DNA from: Bacteroidales bacterium | Lineage (GTDB): Bacteria; Bacteroidota; Bacteroidia; Bacteroidales; WCHB1-69 | Assembly (NCBI GenBank): GCA_017613015.1 | Contig: JAGAEQ010000074.1 | Location: 1 to 48,036, forward strand | DNA: 48,036 bases | Direction of reading: 5' to 3' | Shown: piece by piece, positions 15,815 through 26,281 of the stretch | Position numbering within the stretch: position 1 is the stretch's first letter | Layout of the letters: the number at the start of each line of letters is the position of its first letter | Notes under the pieces: model-generated | The model's database searches: none | What the model was told of the DNA's origin: nothing | Seen by the model: the letters and a program-made list of their open reading frames with translations, nothing else | Program-made: the position numbers and the translations under genes

Positions 15815-18800
15815 TTACCGGACGACGTTCATCTTCCGGACCACACGCTGTCCCTGGTATTCCACACTGTAGTAGTAGATACCAGAAGCGTAGTCGGACA
15901 CATTGAGTTCAATGTAACGCTCGCCGGTCTCGCCGTTCAACTGCTCACGATGCAGCAGCTGTCCGTTGGCGCTCATAACGCTGAACACCATCACATCCTC
16001 CTGCGGAATGCTGTACGGGATGCGGGTGACGCTGGAAGCCGGGTTAGGAATGTTCTGTCCCAGGCTCCAGTTGGCGTCGGCGGCATAACGGATGCCCGTG
16101 CTGTCGCGGAAGCAGTCGAAGGTGGCGCTGATGGTGTCGTTGTGCTGGATGCTGTCGCCGTTGTAAGCCGTCACATAAGCTTTCAGGCTGTATTGTCCAG
16201 TGTAGTCCGGCACCTTGTAGGTCATGGCGAAAGTGTAGTCCTTGGTCTCGTTGGTGCCCAGCACGCTGAGGTTCTCAGTAATGCTCTCGACCACGGTCTT
16301 GGACGCATCCTGCACATCCACGTGAATCACGATGTTGGAGGCATCCGCGTTACCGATGTTGGCAATCCGGACGGTCGGGCTGAGTTTCATCTTGCCGGTG
16401 GCCGGAGAAGTCGTGGTGACCGCAAGGACTTGGATGTCGATGGTGTCAGGAACATCCACCATACCAATGGCGTTCAGCATGTTGTTGCTGGTGTCCGCAT
16501 CGCAATCCATGTCCACCGTAACCTCCAGGAAGTAGAAGGGCTGGTCTTTGGAGGCCTCAGGAACCACATACGGCTTGGTGAAGGCGTGGGTCATAGAGTC
16601 GCCCTGTCCCAGAGCCTGGCGCACGGTGTCCACCACGACGATTTCGTCGTTCAGCTTCAAGCCGATGCGGAAGGAATTGACCGTCATGTTACTGAGGTTT
16701 TGCACCACCGCGCTCAACCGTATCTGGTCACCCGGGGTGTCCAAACGCTGGTCATCCGTTCCGATGAGGCGGTTCAAGGACACATCCTGATGCACATAAT
16801 AGGTGGAGTCACACACAGTGTCGTTGGCGGTGTTGTCGTCCTGAGACTGCATCCTCATGGCGATGTAATAATTGCCGTTGGCACGCATGTCGATGTTGCC
16901 GAAAGTAATCGTATCCGTTTCGTAGCCGCCCATCACTTTGGTAAACACATAGCTGAGCTGCTGCGTGGTGGCGCCCGTCACTTCAGCGACAATGGTGTCT
17001 TTCGTCAGCGGCGTGGTCTGCATGGTAAGGTTGCTGATAACCGCCTTCAAAGGAACCTGATCGTTTTCGCAAGCGGAGAAGGCACTGTAATCAATCGGAA
17101 GCATCCGGATGGACACATCCTGATCGGCCATGATGCGGACACGGTCCAAAGCCTGGTCGGAACCGCCGTAGCTGATCGCCTGAAAGACGATGCTCAAGCA
17201 AGGCTCGTTGACGAAACGGCTCAAATCAATGTCATACTGTTTCCAACCCGTGAAGGTGTCTGCAACCATCACACGGCCAACCTCCGTGTAAGAGGCGCCG
17301 GCATTGGTGGTCACCAGCACGTGCATCAGGTCACGCTTGGTATTGTCGGAAGAATGGGCATACCAGAAGCTCAACTTCGGATTCAGGCAACCCTGAATGT
17401 TCACCGCGTTGAACACCGCTTCGGAAGCGGCACCCACTTGACCGGCACCGGCAAACACCAGACTTCCGGTACCGAAGACCGAAGCGGGAGTGACCGAAGT
17501 GGCCGGTTCCACGCTCCAGGACACGTTTCCGGAACGAATCACATTCACAAACTCCTTCGGCGTAGTGCTGAAATCCACATCGTAAGGAAGTTCCACACGA
17601 TTGGCCTTGTAGCTCAACATCAGCCTGTCGTCAAACGCCAGCACGTCGGAGGTGTCGGTCAGTTGGAGCTGCAAGTTGTAGGTTCCGTTGGCAATGGTCG
17701 GGATCGTGGTCAGGTACAAGGTGTCCACCTGGGTCGGACGAAGCGAACCGCTAGTGATGGTCGTGTCGAAGTGGAAGGAAATGGCACCGCGCACATCTAA
17801 GTCGATGCGCAAGGCGGAAGTGTCGAAACTCGCGGTCTTACGACCCATGTTCCGAATGACGATTTCCACCGGCGTGCTGTCGGTGTAGCACACCACATCC
17901 GCAATGGCCACCGGTTTCAGGAAGGCCACCGCCTGCAAGTTCACACCGTCCCACATCTCAGCGCCGTAGCAACCCATGGCAGAGGAATTCGACCTCGGAT
18001 TGCCGTTCAAATCGGTGGGAACTTCAGGAATGCTCGGGCAGGCGAACGCAGTGTAGTCGTTCAATTCCAAACTGTTGGCCACACGTATGAAGGAAGGCTT
18101 CGCAGAAATGGAATTGCTGTCCTGCGTGGTCACCGCCTGGAAATCCGGAATGGAAGTCTTGGTCACCGAACCCAAACGCACATAACCCACATTGGCAGAG
18201 GTTTCGGAATACAGGTTGTTGTATTCGCGCAAGCCATAGGCCAAGGTATAGTAATTGGTGGTGGTGTTGCTTCCATACAAATAGATAGGATAACTGGTGG
18301 TTCCGCTGGAAATGACCATGTTGCGGGTGAAGTTCGTCTGATACGTGGTGTTCGTTCCCGCATACCAGTACACGCCATAGGAAGTGCTGTTATCCGTCTG
18401 CGAATAAATGCTGTTGTAATGGATATCCATACGACTGTAAGAGTTTTGCAGGTACATGCCGTACTTTGTGTTCGTTCCGAAAAGACGAATCTCGTTGTTG
18501 GCAATCAGCGCACGCCCATTGGAATAACTTGGGTTATTCTGGTAGTAGGACATATACATGCCGTAACCCGTGCTCTTGTTGTTCACATAAATACGGTTGC
18601 ACATCACCTTATCGTAATTGGAATAGTAATAGGAATACACTCCGTAATACATGCTCGTTCCCTCGCGGCTGCGAATGGTGTTGTGGCAAAGCGAACGGAT
18701 GGAGGAATTGTAATAATTGTACATACCATAGTAGTAAGCCTCCGTCATCACATTGCTGTCGATATACATGGACGCCGATGTCATGTAAGAAGTGTTTCCG

Positions 18801-21800
18801 CACATGTAATACAGGTACATGTTGTGGTATCCTCCGGTAATGTTGTTGGCGACGATACGGACATCGACCGGATAGGTGGTGGAGCCGCTAGTACCATCGT
18901 AACGGAAAGCGCTATAAGTGCTGGAGGTCGCTGTCTTGTTGGCGTAGATGTTGCACTCGCGGATAATCACATCGGAACAGCCGGCGGCCATGCGGATACC
19001 CATCAGACCGTTGGTGGTGTTACCGAAGGTCAGGTTGTGGAAACGCACATGGGACACGCCGTAAAGCACCGCGCCCGCCGCTTTGGAACCGCCGTCAAGA
19101 ACAACCGTTCCCCTTTCGGGAAGGAAGGTGACCGTACGGGAAGCGCTCGCGCCGGGGATTTCGCCAAGCAGGTTCAAGGTGCCGTAGGTTCCCTGACGGA
19201 AACGTATCACGACAGGCCCTGAAATTCCGCAGGTATACAAAGCGGCGGTCAGTTCATCCAGATCTGCGAAGTCCGGATTGCTTCCGCCCACCGTATAGGT
19301 ACCGGCGGCCAACACACTGCTACAGGCATACTCTTCATACGAAATGGTGTCGTTGAAATGATCGCTGTCGGTGCCGCCGTTCGGCTGGCTCACCCAGGCT
19401 TTCAGGCGGTTAATCTTGTCAATGAGCGGCGTGATGTTGCCCAAAGACACTTTCTCGCTTTCACCCAAGGCTAACTTGCCCGTCCAATTGACCGGGGTCT
19501 GTGCCACACCATTGAATTCCCAGTTGATGACAGCGGTGCGCAGAGTATCCAAACCTTTGTTGCCCAAAATCACACTCACCGGCGAAGAGGCAGTGGTCAT
19601 CTTCACATCAGCGAAGTCCGAAAGCATGGCATCCAATCGGATGGTCAGCTCATCCTCGTAGGCGCCCATGAGGGTAACCTCTCCACGGGCATCATTGTTG
19701 ATGTCCACCTGCACATCTTTCAGACGCGGCATCACGAGATCGCCCTTGCTCTTGATGCTCAGGTCATGCGCAAGGTTCGGGAAGGTCGGCATCGTACTGA
19801 CGCTATGGGCATCCATGCCGCCGTATGTACGCAAATCGGCCAGGTTCTTGCAATCAAAACCTTGCACCTTGGCGAGCACGCTTCCGCCATTGTTGTAATA
19901 GTTGTTGTAATCCAGAACAAATCCGCTCATGTTCGTCGTGTAATCGTTGATGAAAGCCTGCTGGGCGTTCGAAACCACGAAAACATTGCCTTTCAACTCC
20001 GAGACATAGGGGCTGCTGGAATTGCCTCTGAACGCGGCTCCCATACCACCCGTCATATACACGGTGTTGTGGTAGAAATTCATCCGGTTGTTCTGGGTAT
20101 ACACAGCATAGTAAGCGGAAGTGTTGGAGGTCGACAGATAGCACTTTATCGTGTTGTTCGCCACCATGGCAGGATACGTCACATTGTAATAGTTCAAATA
20201 GTACAAGTACATGGGATATGTCTGGTAGGCGATGCTGGTTCCGCCCCGTGTGGCGTCTATACGGTTGCCGATAATGTCATCGGCAATACAATAGTACATA
20301 TTAATACCATAATACAGGTTGGTCCCGTTCTTGGTACGGACTCGGATATTGTTGTGCGAGAAGCTCTTGAACTGCGTGTAATAGCAGTAGGTCCCATACA
20401 CCAATTGGCCGATCATCTCGTTGCTGTCCACCACCACATTCGTGTTCATCGCGCTGGAACTGGAACCATACAGGTAGATGCCGTAATAGGCGCCCATCAT
20501 GCGGTTGCCGACAATGCGGATGTTGGACACAACGCCACCAGAAGGATTATAAACATGATACGTTGTGTACGATTTCGTCGTATCAAAGTAGGTGTTGTTG
20601 TGTTGAATTGTGATGTCACCACATCCGTTGGTCAGGTAGATGATGTACCTTGAAGAGGTGGTGGACGTGTTCACCAAGGTCAGGTTTTCAATCGTGATGT
20701 TCTTGTTGGTCGAACCAATCATCACCACCTGGGTGCCCGAACAGGAAATGGTCGCACTGTCGCGGTGGCCTGCCAACGAAGTCAGCGTCAGGTGGTAGTC
20801 ACCCATGGCGGTGGCAATGTCGGCCAAGGTGATGGCAGAAGTAGCCGTGCTGGTGTACACCCCACTTTCAAACGCCAAGGTCACATCTCCCGCCACGCCG
20901 CAAGAGCCGTTCGAACCCTTCATTTCGTTGAACAGCGCGCTCAAGTTGGCAAAAGTATAGTCCGCATTGGGCGAAGATCCGATCACATAGGTTCCGGAAA
21001 CCACTTTGCTGCAGACCTTTCCGCTTACGCTGGTTGTGTCGTTGCTTTTGTTGCCGTCACCCGTCATATCCACCCAAGCCACAATGGTGTGGGTGCCTTC
21101 CAACAGGGAGAAGTAGCCCATGAGCACCGTATCCGACTGGCCGTAAGCCAACGGTCTGGCCGGTTTGTACTGCACTGCAGGCTGCATCACATTGTCCACC
21201 ATCATCGTAATGACAGCGGAGTCCATGTCCTTGAGGCCCTTGTTCTGGATAACCACTGAAATCGGGCCGGAGTTTCCGGCGGTCAGCCGGGTAAGTCCGT
21301 CAATGGCAATCAGGGACGCATCGTTGGAATCCGGAGCAGTGCTGTAGCAACCGATTGTGGTCTGTTCGAAACGGGCCGCCCCGTCAATGTCGGAATCCAC
21401 TCCATAGATGGCAGGAGCCCAGAAGGACTTGGGATTGTTCAGACGTAAATTCGTATTGTTGTTCCACACCGGCTTGACGGAAACCGAATGCTGGTTATTC
21501 AGCACATTGGCCGATTTGATGGCCGCCAAGGTGTTCTTGGCCGATCCGAGGTAAGCCAGGTAGGATCCGCCGCTGACATAGTTGTTATAATCCATCAGAT
21601 GGTAGGCCGGCGTAATGTAAGTGGCCGTCGCAATGTACAAAGGATAACCCGAGTTGTTGCCATTGACCAGCATGTTGTTATAGATACGCGGCGCGTAGGC
21701 AGTCTGGGTGTTGTACAGGTACATGCCGTAGCTCGTAATGGTCGAATTGGTGAACACCGAGTTGTGGGCGAGTGTGATGGGGCCGTAAGGATAGTACAGG

Positions 21801-24421
21801 TAGACACCGTACTTGTTGCTTCCGCCATTTGTAATCACCACCTCGTTGTTCGTCACCATCATGGTGTCTGTCTTACTGTTGTAGTTCTGGTAGTACAGGT
21901 ACATGCCGTAGGCCGTTGACGCATTGTTGAGGTAGATGCGGTTGCCATCGATATTTTCCCAACGGCAGTAGTAGCTATACAGGCCATAATAGGTGGAAGC
22001 TCCCGAATAATTGGTTATCGTATTATGCGAGAAGCTCTTATACAGCCCGTAATAGTAGGCGTACACGGCATTGTAATACGAGTTGCGCAGAATGTTGCTG
22101 TCGATGGTCACACCGACACCCGAATCCAGCTCATTGGCGTTACTGCGGACATAGTACAGGTACATGCCATAGTAACCTCCGTTAATCACGTTGTTGATGA
22201 AACGGACATCGTCCAGCCTTTCACCGCTGTTGCTGACACCGGCATAGCTCACCGCCCTGTAGGAGGGATGGGAAGCTATGGGCGAGGCAATGTAGCAGTT
22301 GTGGAACAGCACATTCTTCACCGTGCCTTCCAGTTCCACACCAATCACCTGTCCGTTAAACGCAAGTTCTTCAAAAATCAGATGCGAGGAACGGCTCACT
22401 TTCACCGAACTCATGTCGTAGAAAATAACACTATCGCGACGGTTGGCTAAGGAAGTGAATTTCACCGTATTGGTTTCACTGCAACCCGGAATGTCCCCGA
22501 CAACGGAGAATCCGCTGTATACTCCGGTAGCGATGCGCAGTTCCACAGGACCACCCACACCGCAAGCCGACAGCGCGGCGATGGCGTCTTCAATGTTGGC
22601 AAAGCGGGCATTGGCCCCACCGACAACATACACGCCCTTCATCACGGAATCGCAACCGAACATGGTCATCCGCATCGTATCGTTCCGCCAGTCCGCATCC
22701 GCACCGCCATTGGGCGAAGCCACCCAGGCCTTGAACTCATTGATACCAGACACCGGGTAAAGGCTTCCTATGGTCACCGTATCCTCCTCATAGGGTTTCA
22801 GCAGACCTGTCCAAGAATAGGTCACAGGAGTGGAAGTGTTCACTTGGAAAGCGACCTTGGCGGAAGTGATGTTGCTCGTACCCACGTTCGATATCACCAC
22901 TTTCACCGGAACCTGACTCATCGTCGCCTCGGACGAAGCGGGGCTGATAATTTCTTTCAACGCCAGATCCAAAGCGTGGAACTCCACCTGCCAGGCGCCC
23001 GCCACGGCAACCGCCGTATCACGCAGCACGCCGCGGATGTCGGTCGGAACCGAAGCAATGACGGGGAAGGTGACACCCACCGTATCCATGAGGTGCAAAT
23101 CCTCTTCCGTATTGACATAATTCGGAGAGACAAAACGGGAAGCGACATCCGAAGAAACGGTATTTCTCCATTCTGACATGCTCGTAATCGCTCTGCCCGC
23201 ATAGCCCACATTGGGATTGGACGCATAGGCGTTCCAATAGCAGTTGTTGTTGATATCCACATTGTTGGCCAGATAACTTGTATTCGGGATATACACCGGA
23301 TAGCTGTTGATGGAAGGATTGGCCATGTCAAAGATGTTGTTTTTGATCTCTATGTCGTACACATTGCTCGAAGCGAAATACACACCATACTGAGACGGAG
23401 CGATGTCCTTCAGACGGAAGGTGTTGTGGTATACCAAAGCCGTGGAGGCATTGGCAAGGTAAAGGCCGTAGCCTCCGGAGGTGCTGCAAGTGGCCCGGTA
23501 TTCGTTGTTCACAATGCGGCGGTAGCCGTTGGTCACGTCTCCGAAATAGGAGGTGTAGAAGCCCATGTAGAGGGAAGCCACATCAAAGATGTTGCCTTCC
23601 ACGTTCGCATTGGAGTAGTAGGCATATATTGCATACATGTTGGCTAAGGTGAAGTTGCCCCGACGCTGTTTCACCATGTTGTGGTGCACAAACACGGAGT
23701 CCGCATAGTACATGTACACCGCACTGTAGTCGACGCTGTCGATGAGGTTGTTGTCGATTTCGATACGGGCGATACGCGCCGTTGCATCGGAACCGTACAC
23801 ATACACGCCGAGAGAGCCGCCTTCCATCAGGTTGTGGTGGAGACGCACATCCTTCACACCGTTTCCATACAGGTACACCGCACCATGGGCCGTACCCGTA
23901 ACAGCTTGGCTAAAGGATTTGGGCACCCACAGATGGCAGTTGTGGATGTTGATATGCGAACTGTTGCCCGTAACCATGATGCCACGGCTGTAGGCATAGC
24001 TGTGGTAGTTCGGGTTCTGGCCCGTCAGGCCCAGATCACAAATCTCCACGTAGGAAGCACCATTGATCATAATCGCCGCCAGATTGCTCATGCAATCGTC
24101 CTCACGAACCAGCAGTACACTGCTGCTGTCATGCAGGTAGGAAGTGATGGTCAGCGTGTTGGCCGCGCTCATACCGTTAATCCACCCGATAGTGGAATTC
24201 TGGTAATAGGTGCCCGGCAGGTAGGCAAGGGTCACAGGACCGCCCAAACCGCAGAAGCCCAAAATCCGGAGCGCTTCATCCAGGGACTTGAAATAACCCG
24301 TGTCACCGATGGTAAAGGTGCCGGTCAAGGCCGCAGCGCAGGAGAAATGGCTGGCGCTGATTGTATCGTCAGCGGACTCGGAGTCAATCATGTTGTTGCC
24401 GAGGGACACCACATAGGCCAC
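15815..24421 (-). CDS. Giant beta-helix surface protein, C-terminal part with type A T9SS sorting domain (second fragment of an interrupted gene)
   Basis: A 2,868-codon open frame in the same frame as the 958-codon fragment upstream. It has no signal peptide and only a GTG at 24421 as a start; the true reading continues from upstream through a TAA at 24433-24431. It contains units 2-5 of the repeat architecture. Each unit has a CARDB-like domain, a segment like GTYTVGGSNPDFADLDEL, then a right-handed beta-helix with many tyrosine-rich coils (GMYLYY, VYAYYY, GVYSYYYS). After unit 5 come further CARDB-like domains and a MAM/jelly-roll-like domain. The end (~last 90 residues) is a type A sorting domain: LGQNIPNPASSVTRIPYSIP, then ASGIYYYSVEYQGQRVVRKM. 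Without the N-terminal fragment it could not be exported. The binding target is unknown; polysaccharide or surface adhesion is plausible. Confidence 0.88.
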   Translation of the reverse strand: MAYVVSLGNNMIDSESADDTISASHFSCAAALTGTFTIGDTGYFKSLDEALRILGFCGLGGPVTLAYLPGTYYQNSTIGWINGMSAANTLTITSYLHDSSSVLLVREDDCMSNLAAIMINGASYVEICDLGLTGQNPNYHSYAYSRGIMVTGNSSHINIHNCHLWVPKSFSQAVTGTAHGAVYLYGNGVKDVRLHHNLMEGGSLGVYVYGSDATARIARIEIDNNLIDSVDYSAVYMYYADSVFVHHNMVKQRRGNFTLANMYAIYAYYSNANVEGNIFDVASLYMGFYTSYFGDVTNGYRRIVNNEYRATCSTSGGYGLYLANASTALVYHNTFRLKDIAPSQYGVYFASSNVYDIEIKNNIFDMANPSINSYPVYIPNTSYLANNVDINNNCYWNAYASNPNVGYAGRAITSMSEWRNTVSSDVASRFVSPNYVNTEEDLHLMDTVGVTFPVIASVPTDIRGVLRDTAVAVAGAWQVEFHALDLALKEIISPASSEATMSQVPVKVVISNVGTSNITSAKVAFQVNTSTPVTYSWTGLLKPYEEDTVTIGSLYPVSGINEFKAWVASPNGGADADWRNDTMRMTMFGCDSVMKGVYVVGGANARFANIEDAIAALSACGVGGPVELRIATGVYSGFSVVGDIPGCSETNTVKFTSLANRRDSVIFYDMSSVKVSRSSHLIFEELAFNGQVIGVELEGTVKNVLFHNCYIASPIASHPSYRAVSYAGVSNSGERLDDVRFINNVINGGYYGMYLYYVRSNANELDSGVGVTIDSNILRNSYYNAVYAYYYGLYKSFSHNTITNYSGASTYYGLYSYYCRWENIDGNRIYLNNASTAYGMYLYYQNYNSKTDTMMVTNNEVVITNGGSNKYGVYLYYPYGPITLAHNSVFTNSTITSYGMYLYNTQTAYAPRIYNNMLVNGNNSGYPLYIATATYITPAYHLMDYNNYVSGGSYLAYLGSAKNTLAAIKSANVLNNQHSVSVKPVWNNNTNLRLNNPKSFWAPAIYGVDSDIDGAARFEQTTIGCYSTAPDSNDASLIAIDGLTRLTAGNSGPISVVIQNKGLKDMDSAVITMMVDNVMQPAVQYKPARPLAYGQSDTVLMGYFSLLEGTHTIVAWVDMTGDGNKSNDTTSVSGKVCSKVVSGTYVIGSSPNADYTFANLSALFNEMKGSNGSCGVAGDVTLAFESGVYTSTATSAITLADIATAMGDYHLTLTSLAGHRDSATISCSGTQVVMIGSTNKNITIENLTLVNTSTTSSRYIIYLTNGCGDITIQHNNTYFDTTKSYTTYHVYNPSGGVVSNIRIVGNRMMGAYYGIYLYGSSSSAMNTNVVVDSNEMIGQLVYGTYCYYTQFKSFSHNNIRVRTKNGTNLYYGINMYYCIADDIIGNRIDATRGGTSIAYQTYPMYLYYLNYYNVTYPAMVANNTIKCYLSTSNTSAYYAVYTQNNRMNFYHNTVYMTGGMGAAFRGNSSSPYVSELKGNVFVVSNAQQAFINDYTTNMSGFVLDYNNYYNNGGSVLAKVQGFDCKNLADLRTYGGMDAHSVSTMPTFPNLAHDLSIKSKGDLVMPRLKDVQVDINNDARGEVTLMGAYEDELTIRLDAMLSDFADVKMTTASSPVSVILGNKGLDTLRTAVINWEFNGVAQTPVNWTGKLALGESEKVSLGNITPLIDKINRLKAWVSQPNGGTDSDHFNDTISYEEYACSSVLAAGTYTVGGSNPDFADLDELTAALYTCGISGPVVIRFRQGTYGTLNLLGEIPGASASRTVTFLPERGTVVLDGGSKAAGAVLYGVSHVRFHNLTFGNTTNGLMGIRMAAGCSDVIIRECNIYANKTATSSTYSAFRYDGTSGSTTYPVDVRIVANNITGGYHNMYLYYMCGNTSYMTSASMYIDSNVMTEAYYYGMYNYYNSSIRSLCHNTIRSREGTSMYYGVYSYYYSNYDKVMCNRIYVNNKSTGYGMYMSYYQNNPSYSNGRALIANNEIRLFGTNTKYGMYLQNSYSRMDIHYNSIYSQTDNSTSYGVYWYAGTNTTYQTNFTRNMVISSGTTSYPIYLYGSNTTTNYYTLAYGLREYNNLYSETSANVGYVRLGSVTKTSIPDFQAVTTQDSNSISAKPSFIRVANSLELNDYTAFACPSIPEVPTDLNGNPRSNSSAMGCYGAEMWDGVNLQAVAFLKPVAIADVVCYTDSTPVEIVIRNMGRKTASFDTSALRIDLDVRGAISFHFDTTITSGSLRPTQVDTLYLTTIPTIANGTYNLQLQLTDTSDVLAFDDRLMLSYKANRVELPYDVDFSTTPKEFVNVIRSGNVSWSVEPATSVTPASVFGTGSLVFAGAGQVGAASEAVFNAVNIQGCLNPKLSFWYAHSSDNTKRDLMHVLVTTNAGASYTEVGRVMVADTFTGWKQYDIDLSRFVNEPCLSIVFQAISYGGSDQALDRVRIMADQDVSIRMLPIDYSAFSACENDQVPLKAVISNLTMQTTPLTKDTIVAEVTGATTQQLSYVFTKVMGGYETDTITFGNIDMRANGNYYIAMRMQSQDDNTANDTVCDSTYYVHQDVSLNRLIGTDDQRLDTPGDQIRLSAVVQNLSNMTVNSFRIGLKLNDEIVVVDTVRQALGQGDSMTHAFTKPYVVPEASKDQPFYFLEVTVDMDCDADTSNNMLNAIGMVDVPDTIDIQVLAVTTTSPATGKMKLSPTVRIANIGNADASNIVIHVDVQDASKTVVESITENLSVLGTNETKDYTFAMTYKVPDYTGQYSLKAYVTAYNGDSIQHNDTISATFDCFRDSTGIRYAADANWSLGQNIPNPASSVTRIPYSIPQEDVMVFSVMSANGQLLHREQLNGETGERYIELNVSDYASGIYYYSVEYQGQRVVRKMNVVR

Positions 24422-26281
24422 GATGTTGTTTTAGCCTCCCAAAGCGACGAAGCGACCAAGTATAACTGTATCTGTCTCACCAATTTGCAAATTTCCAGTC
24501 CATTTTACGTCAGGTTGACGGATACCGTTCACCTCCCAACCGATGGTCACTGAGCGAAGCGGAAGGATACCGCCGTTTTGCAGCACCACCGAAGGAGTCA
24601 GCGTGTCACCGCCTTGTCCGCTTTCCGGCCAGCCCAGCAAAGCCATCAGCGCGGCATTTGCGGAATCTGCCGAGGAAGTGTAGCATCCGCGGCCCGTCAC
24701 CACCAGACGCATGGCACCGTCCACATCCGAAGTCACACCCGGATAGGCAGGGCATTTCAACTGGTTGTAGGAAGCCATCTGCAAGTTCCGGATGACGGCA
24801 GACGTATCCGTAAATGCAGGATAGATGTTCGTCTCATGAAGCGCCGAAGGCACCGCAGCCGTAAAGGCCGCAGGGCTTGAAATCACCGAGCCCACATTGG
24901 CCATGTTGTTCTTGGAAGCCCAGTTGTTGTAGTCAATGTCGAAGCGGTTCACGTATTGCGAATAACCCACATAGAGCGGATAGGCCGTTCCCGGATACAC
25001 GGAATCAATTACAATGTTGTTGTTACGGATAACGCCCCAATAAGTGTTAGAGGTATTATACAAATAGTATCCGTAAAAAGTGCTGTTACTACTGCCTGTC
25101 AGGTAAGCGCTGTTGTTAATTACCTGCAAACCATAGGGATAATAGTCTTGGTACGCATAGCTGGCACCCGTTGCGTTTTTCAGGACAACCTCATTGTTGC
25201 AGACCAGCATGGTGCTGTCGCAATAATAGAAACGGAAGCCGTACTTGTACTGGGCCGCCCCGAAACCGTGGATGCGGTTGGCGTCGACGCGGGTGTTATG
25301 CGAGTAGTAGAAGGTGGCGCCGTAAAAATACGTGTAGACGTTTTCCCCTTCCACCAACGTGTTGTGCAGGAAATCCATCTCCGTGTAGTAGACATAGAGA
25401 GGATAATAGTAGCTCCGCTCAATCAGGTTGCTGTCAAACAGGATGTGGGTGTTGGGATCCGTCGCCGACATGCCGTTCATGTAGATTCCGTAGCTACCGT
25501 ACTCTATATGGTTGCCGATGAAGCGGACATCGTTCACGCTCGTTTTGGCGGAATAGATGACCGAATGCTCCGCCCCCGTGCTGGAGGAAATGTATCCCCT
25601 CAGGTGGCAATGGCGGAATTCCACATCATCGCACCTGGAGGTGAAATTCACCACATAGCTGGCGGCATTTGCTGCGGAAAAAGTCAGGTTTTCAAACCGC
25701 AGGTGGTTCGCATTGGACAAGGTCACCACCACGCCTTTCGCCGGGAGGAAGACCACAGAGTCGGCATGTCCCGCGATAGAGGAAATCGTCAGGCGGTACT
25801 TGCCCATCTGCGTGCCAAAGTTGTAAAAATCCAAACTTCTGTTGTACTCTCCGGAAGCCAGCTGGAACTCCACATCGCCACCGGCGCCGCAAGTGCTCAG
25901 AATGAAAAGGGCTTCTTCCAAGGTGGCGAAATCCTTTCCCGCACCCACGGTGTACACACCGTGCATGGAGCTGTCACATCCGTAGACAATCCATTCCATG
26001 GTGTCGTCTTTCCACAGGGGGTCCGTCACATTGTTCGGCATGTAGACCCAGGCCTTCAAGGTGTCGTAACGGTCCAGCCGCTGAGTATAGGTTCCGATGT
26101 TCACGGTTTCCGTGAAATCGCAAGGCAGATTGCCGGTCCAGGCCTTAGGCGTTTGGATCACGCCATTGACACTCCATCCGATGTTCACCGACCTCAGACG
26201 GGCCAGACCTATGTTGCGGATAGAGACCAGCACCGGTTGCGTGCCGGCCACCGTGCTCTCCAGAGGAGAAATGTAATCGTC
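17945..26281 (-). repeat. Five tandem 1.64-1.69 kb coding units (CARDB-like + beta-helix)
   Basis: Unit starts, taken at the CARDB-like domain, lie near 26281, 24640, 22965, 21320 and 19635, with the next CARDB-like domain near 17945. The spacing is very regular. Each unit has the order: CARDB-like (…KAWV…), a GxYxVG…F…L…CG..G segment, and a parallel beta-helix containing a recognisable coil such as NGGYYGMYLYY or GGYHNMYLYY. Short exact DNA repeats occur between units, for example a 17-mer at 21714-21730 and 21894-21910. Confidence 0.8.
24431..24433 (-). other. In-frame TAA splitting the giant gene
   Basis: On the minus strand the codons run GGA GGC TAA AAC AAC ATC GTG GCC TAT GTG. The stop sits inside the CARDB-like domain of unit 2. 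Aligned with unit 4 (LLEGTHTIVAWV), the sequence ALGG*NNIVAYV matches without any gap, so a base substitution rather than a frameshift explains it. Confidence 0.9.

Noticed and set aside
24419-24421. GTG at 24421 as a genuine start of a separate 2,868-residue gene
   Set aside because: It falls inside a CARDB-like domain, has no signal peptide after it and no promoter box before it; the conserved domain continues upstream through the TAA.
17945-26281. Regularly spaced short repeats that might be taken for a CRISPR array
   Set aside because: They lie within an open frame, code for the tyrosine-rich motif, vary in sequence and spacing, and have no cas genes nearby.
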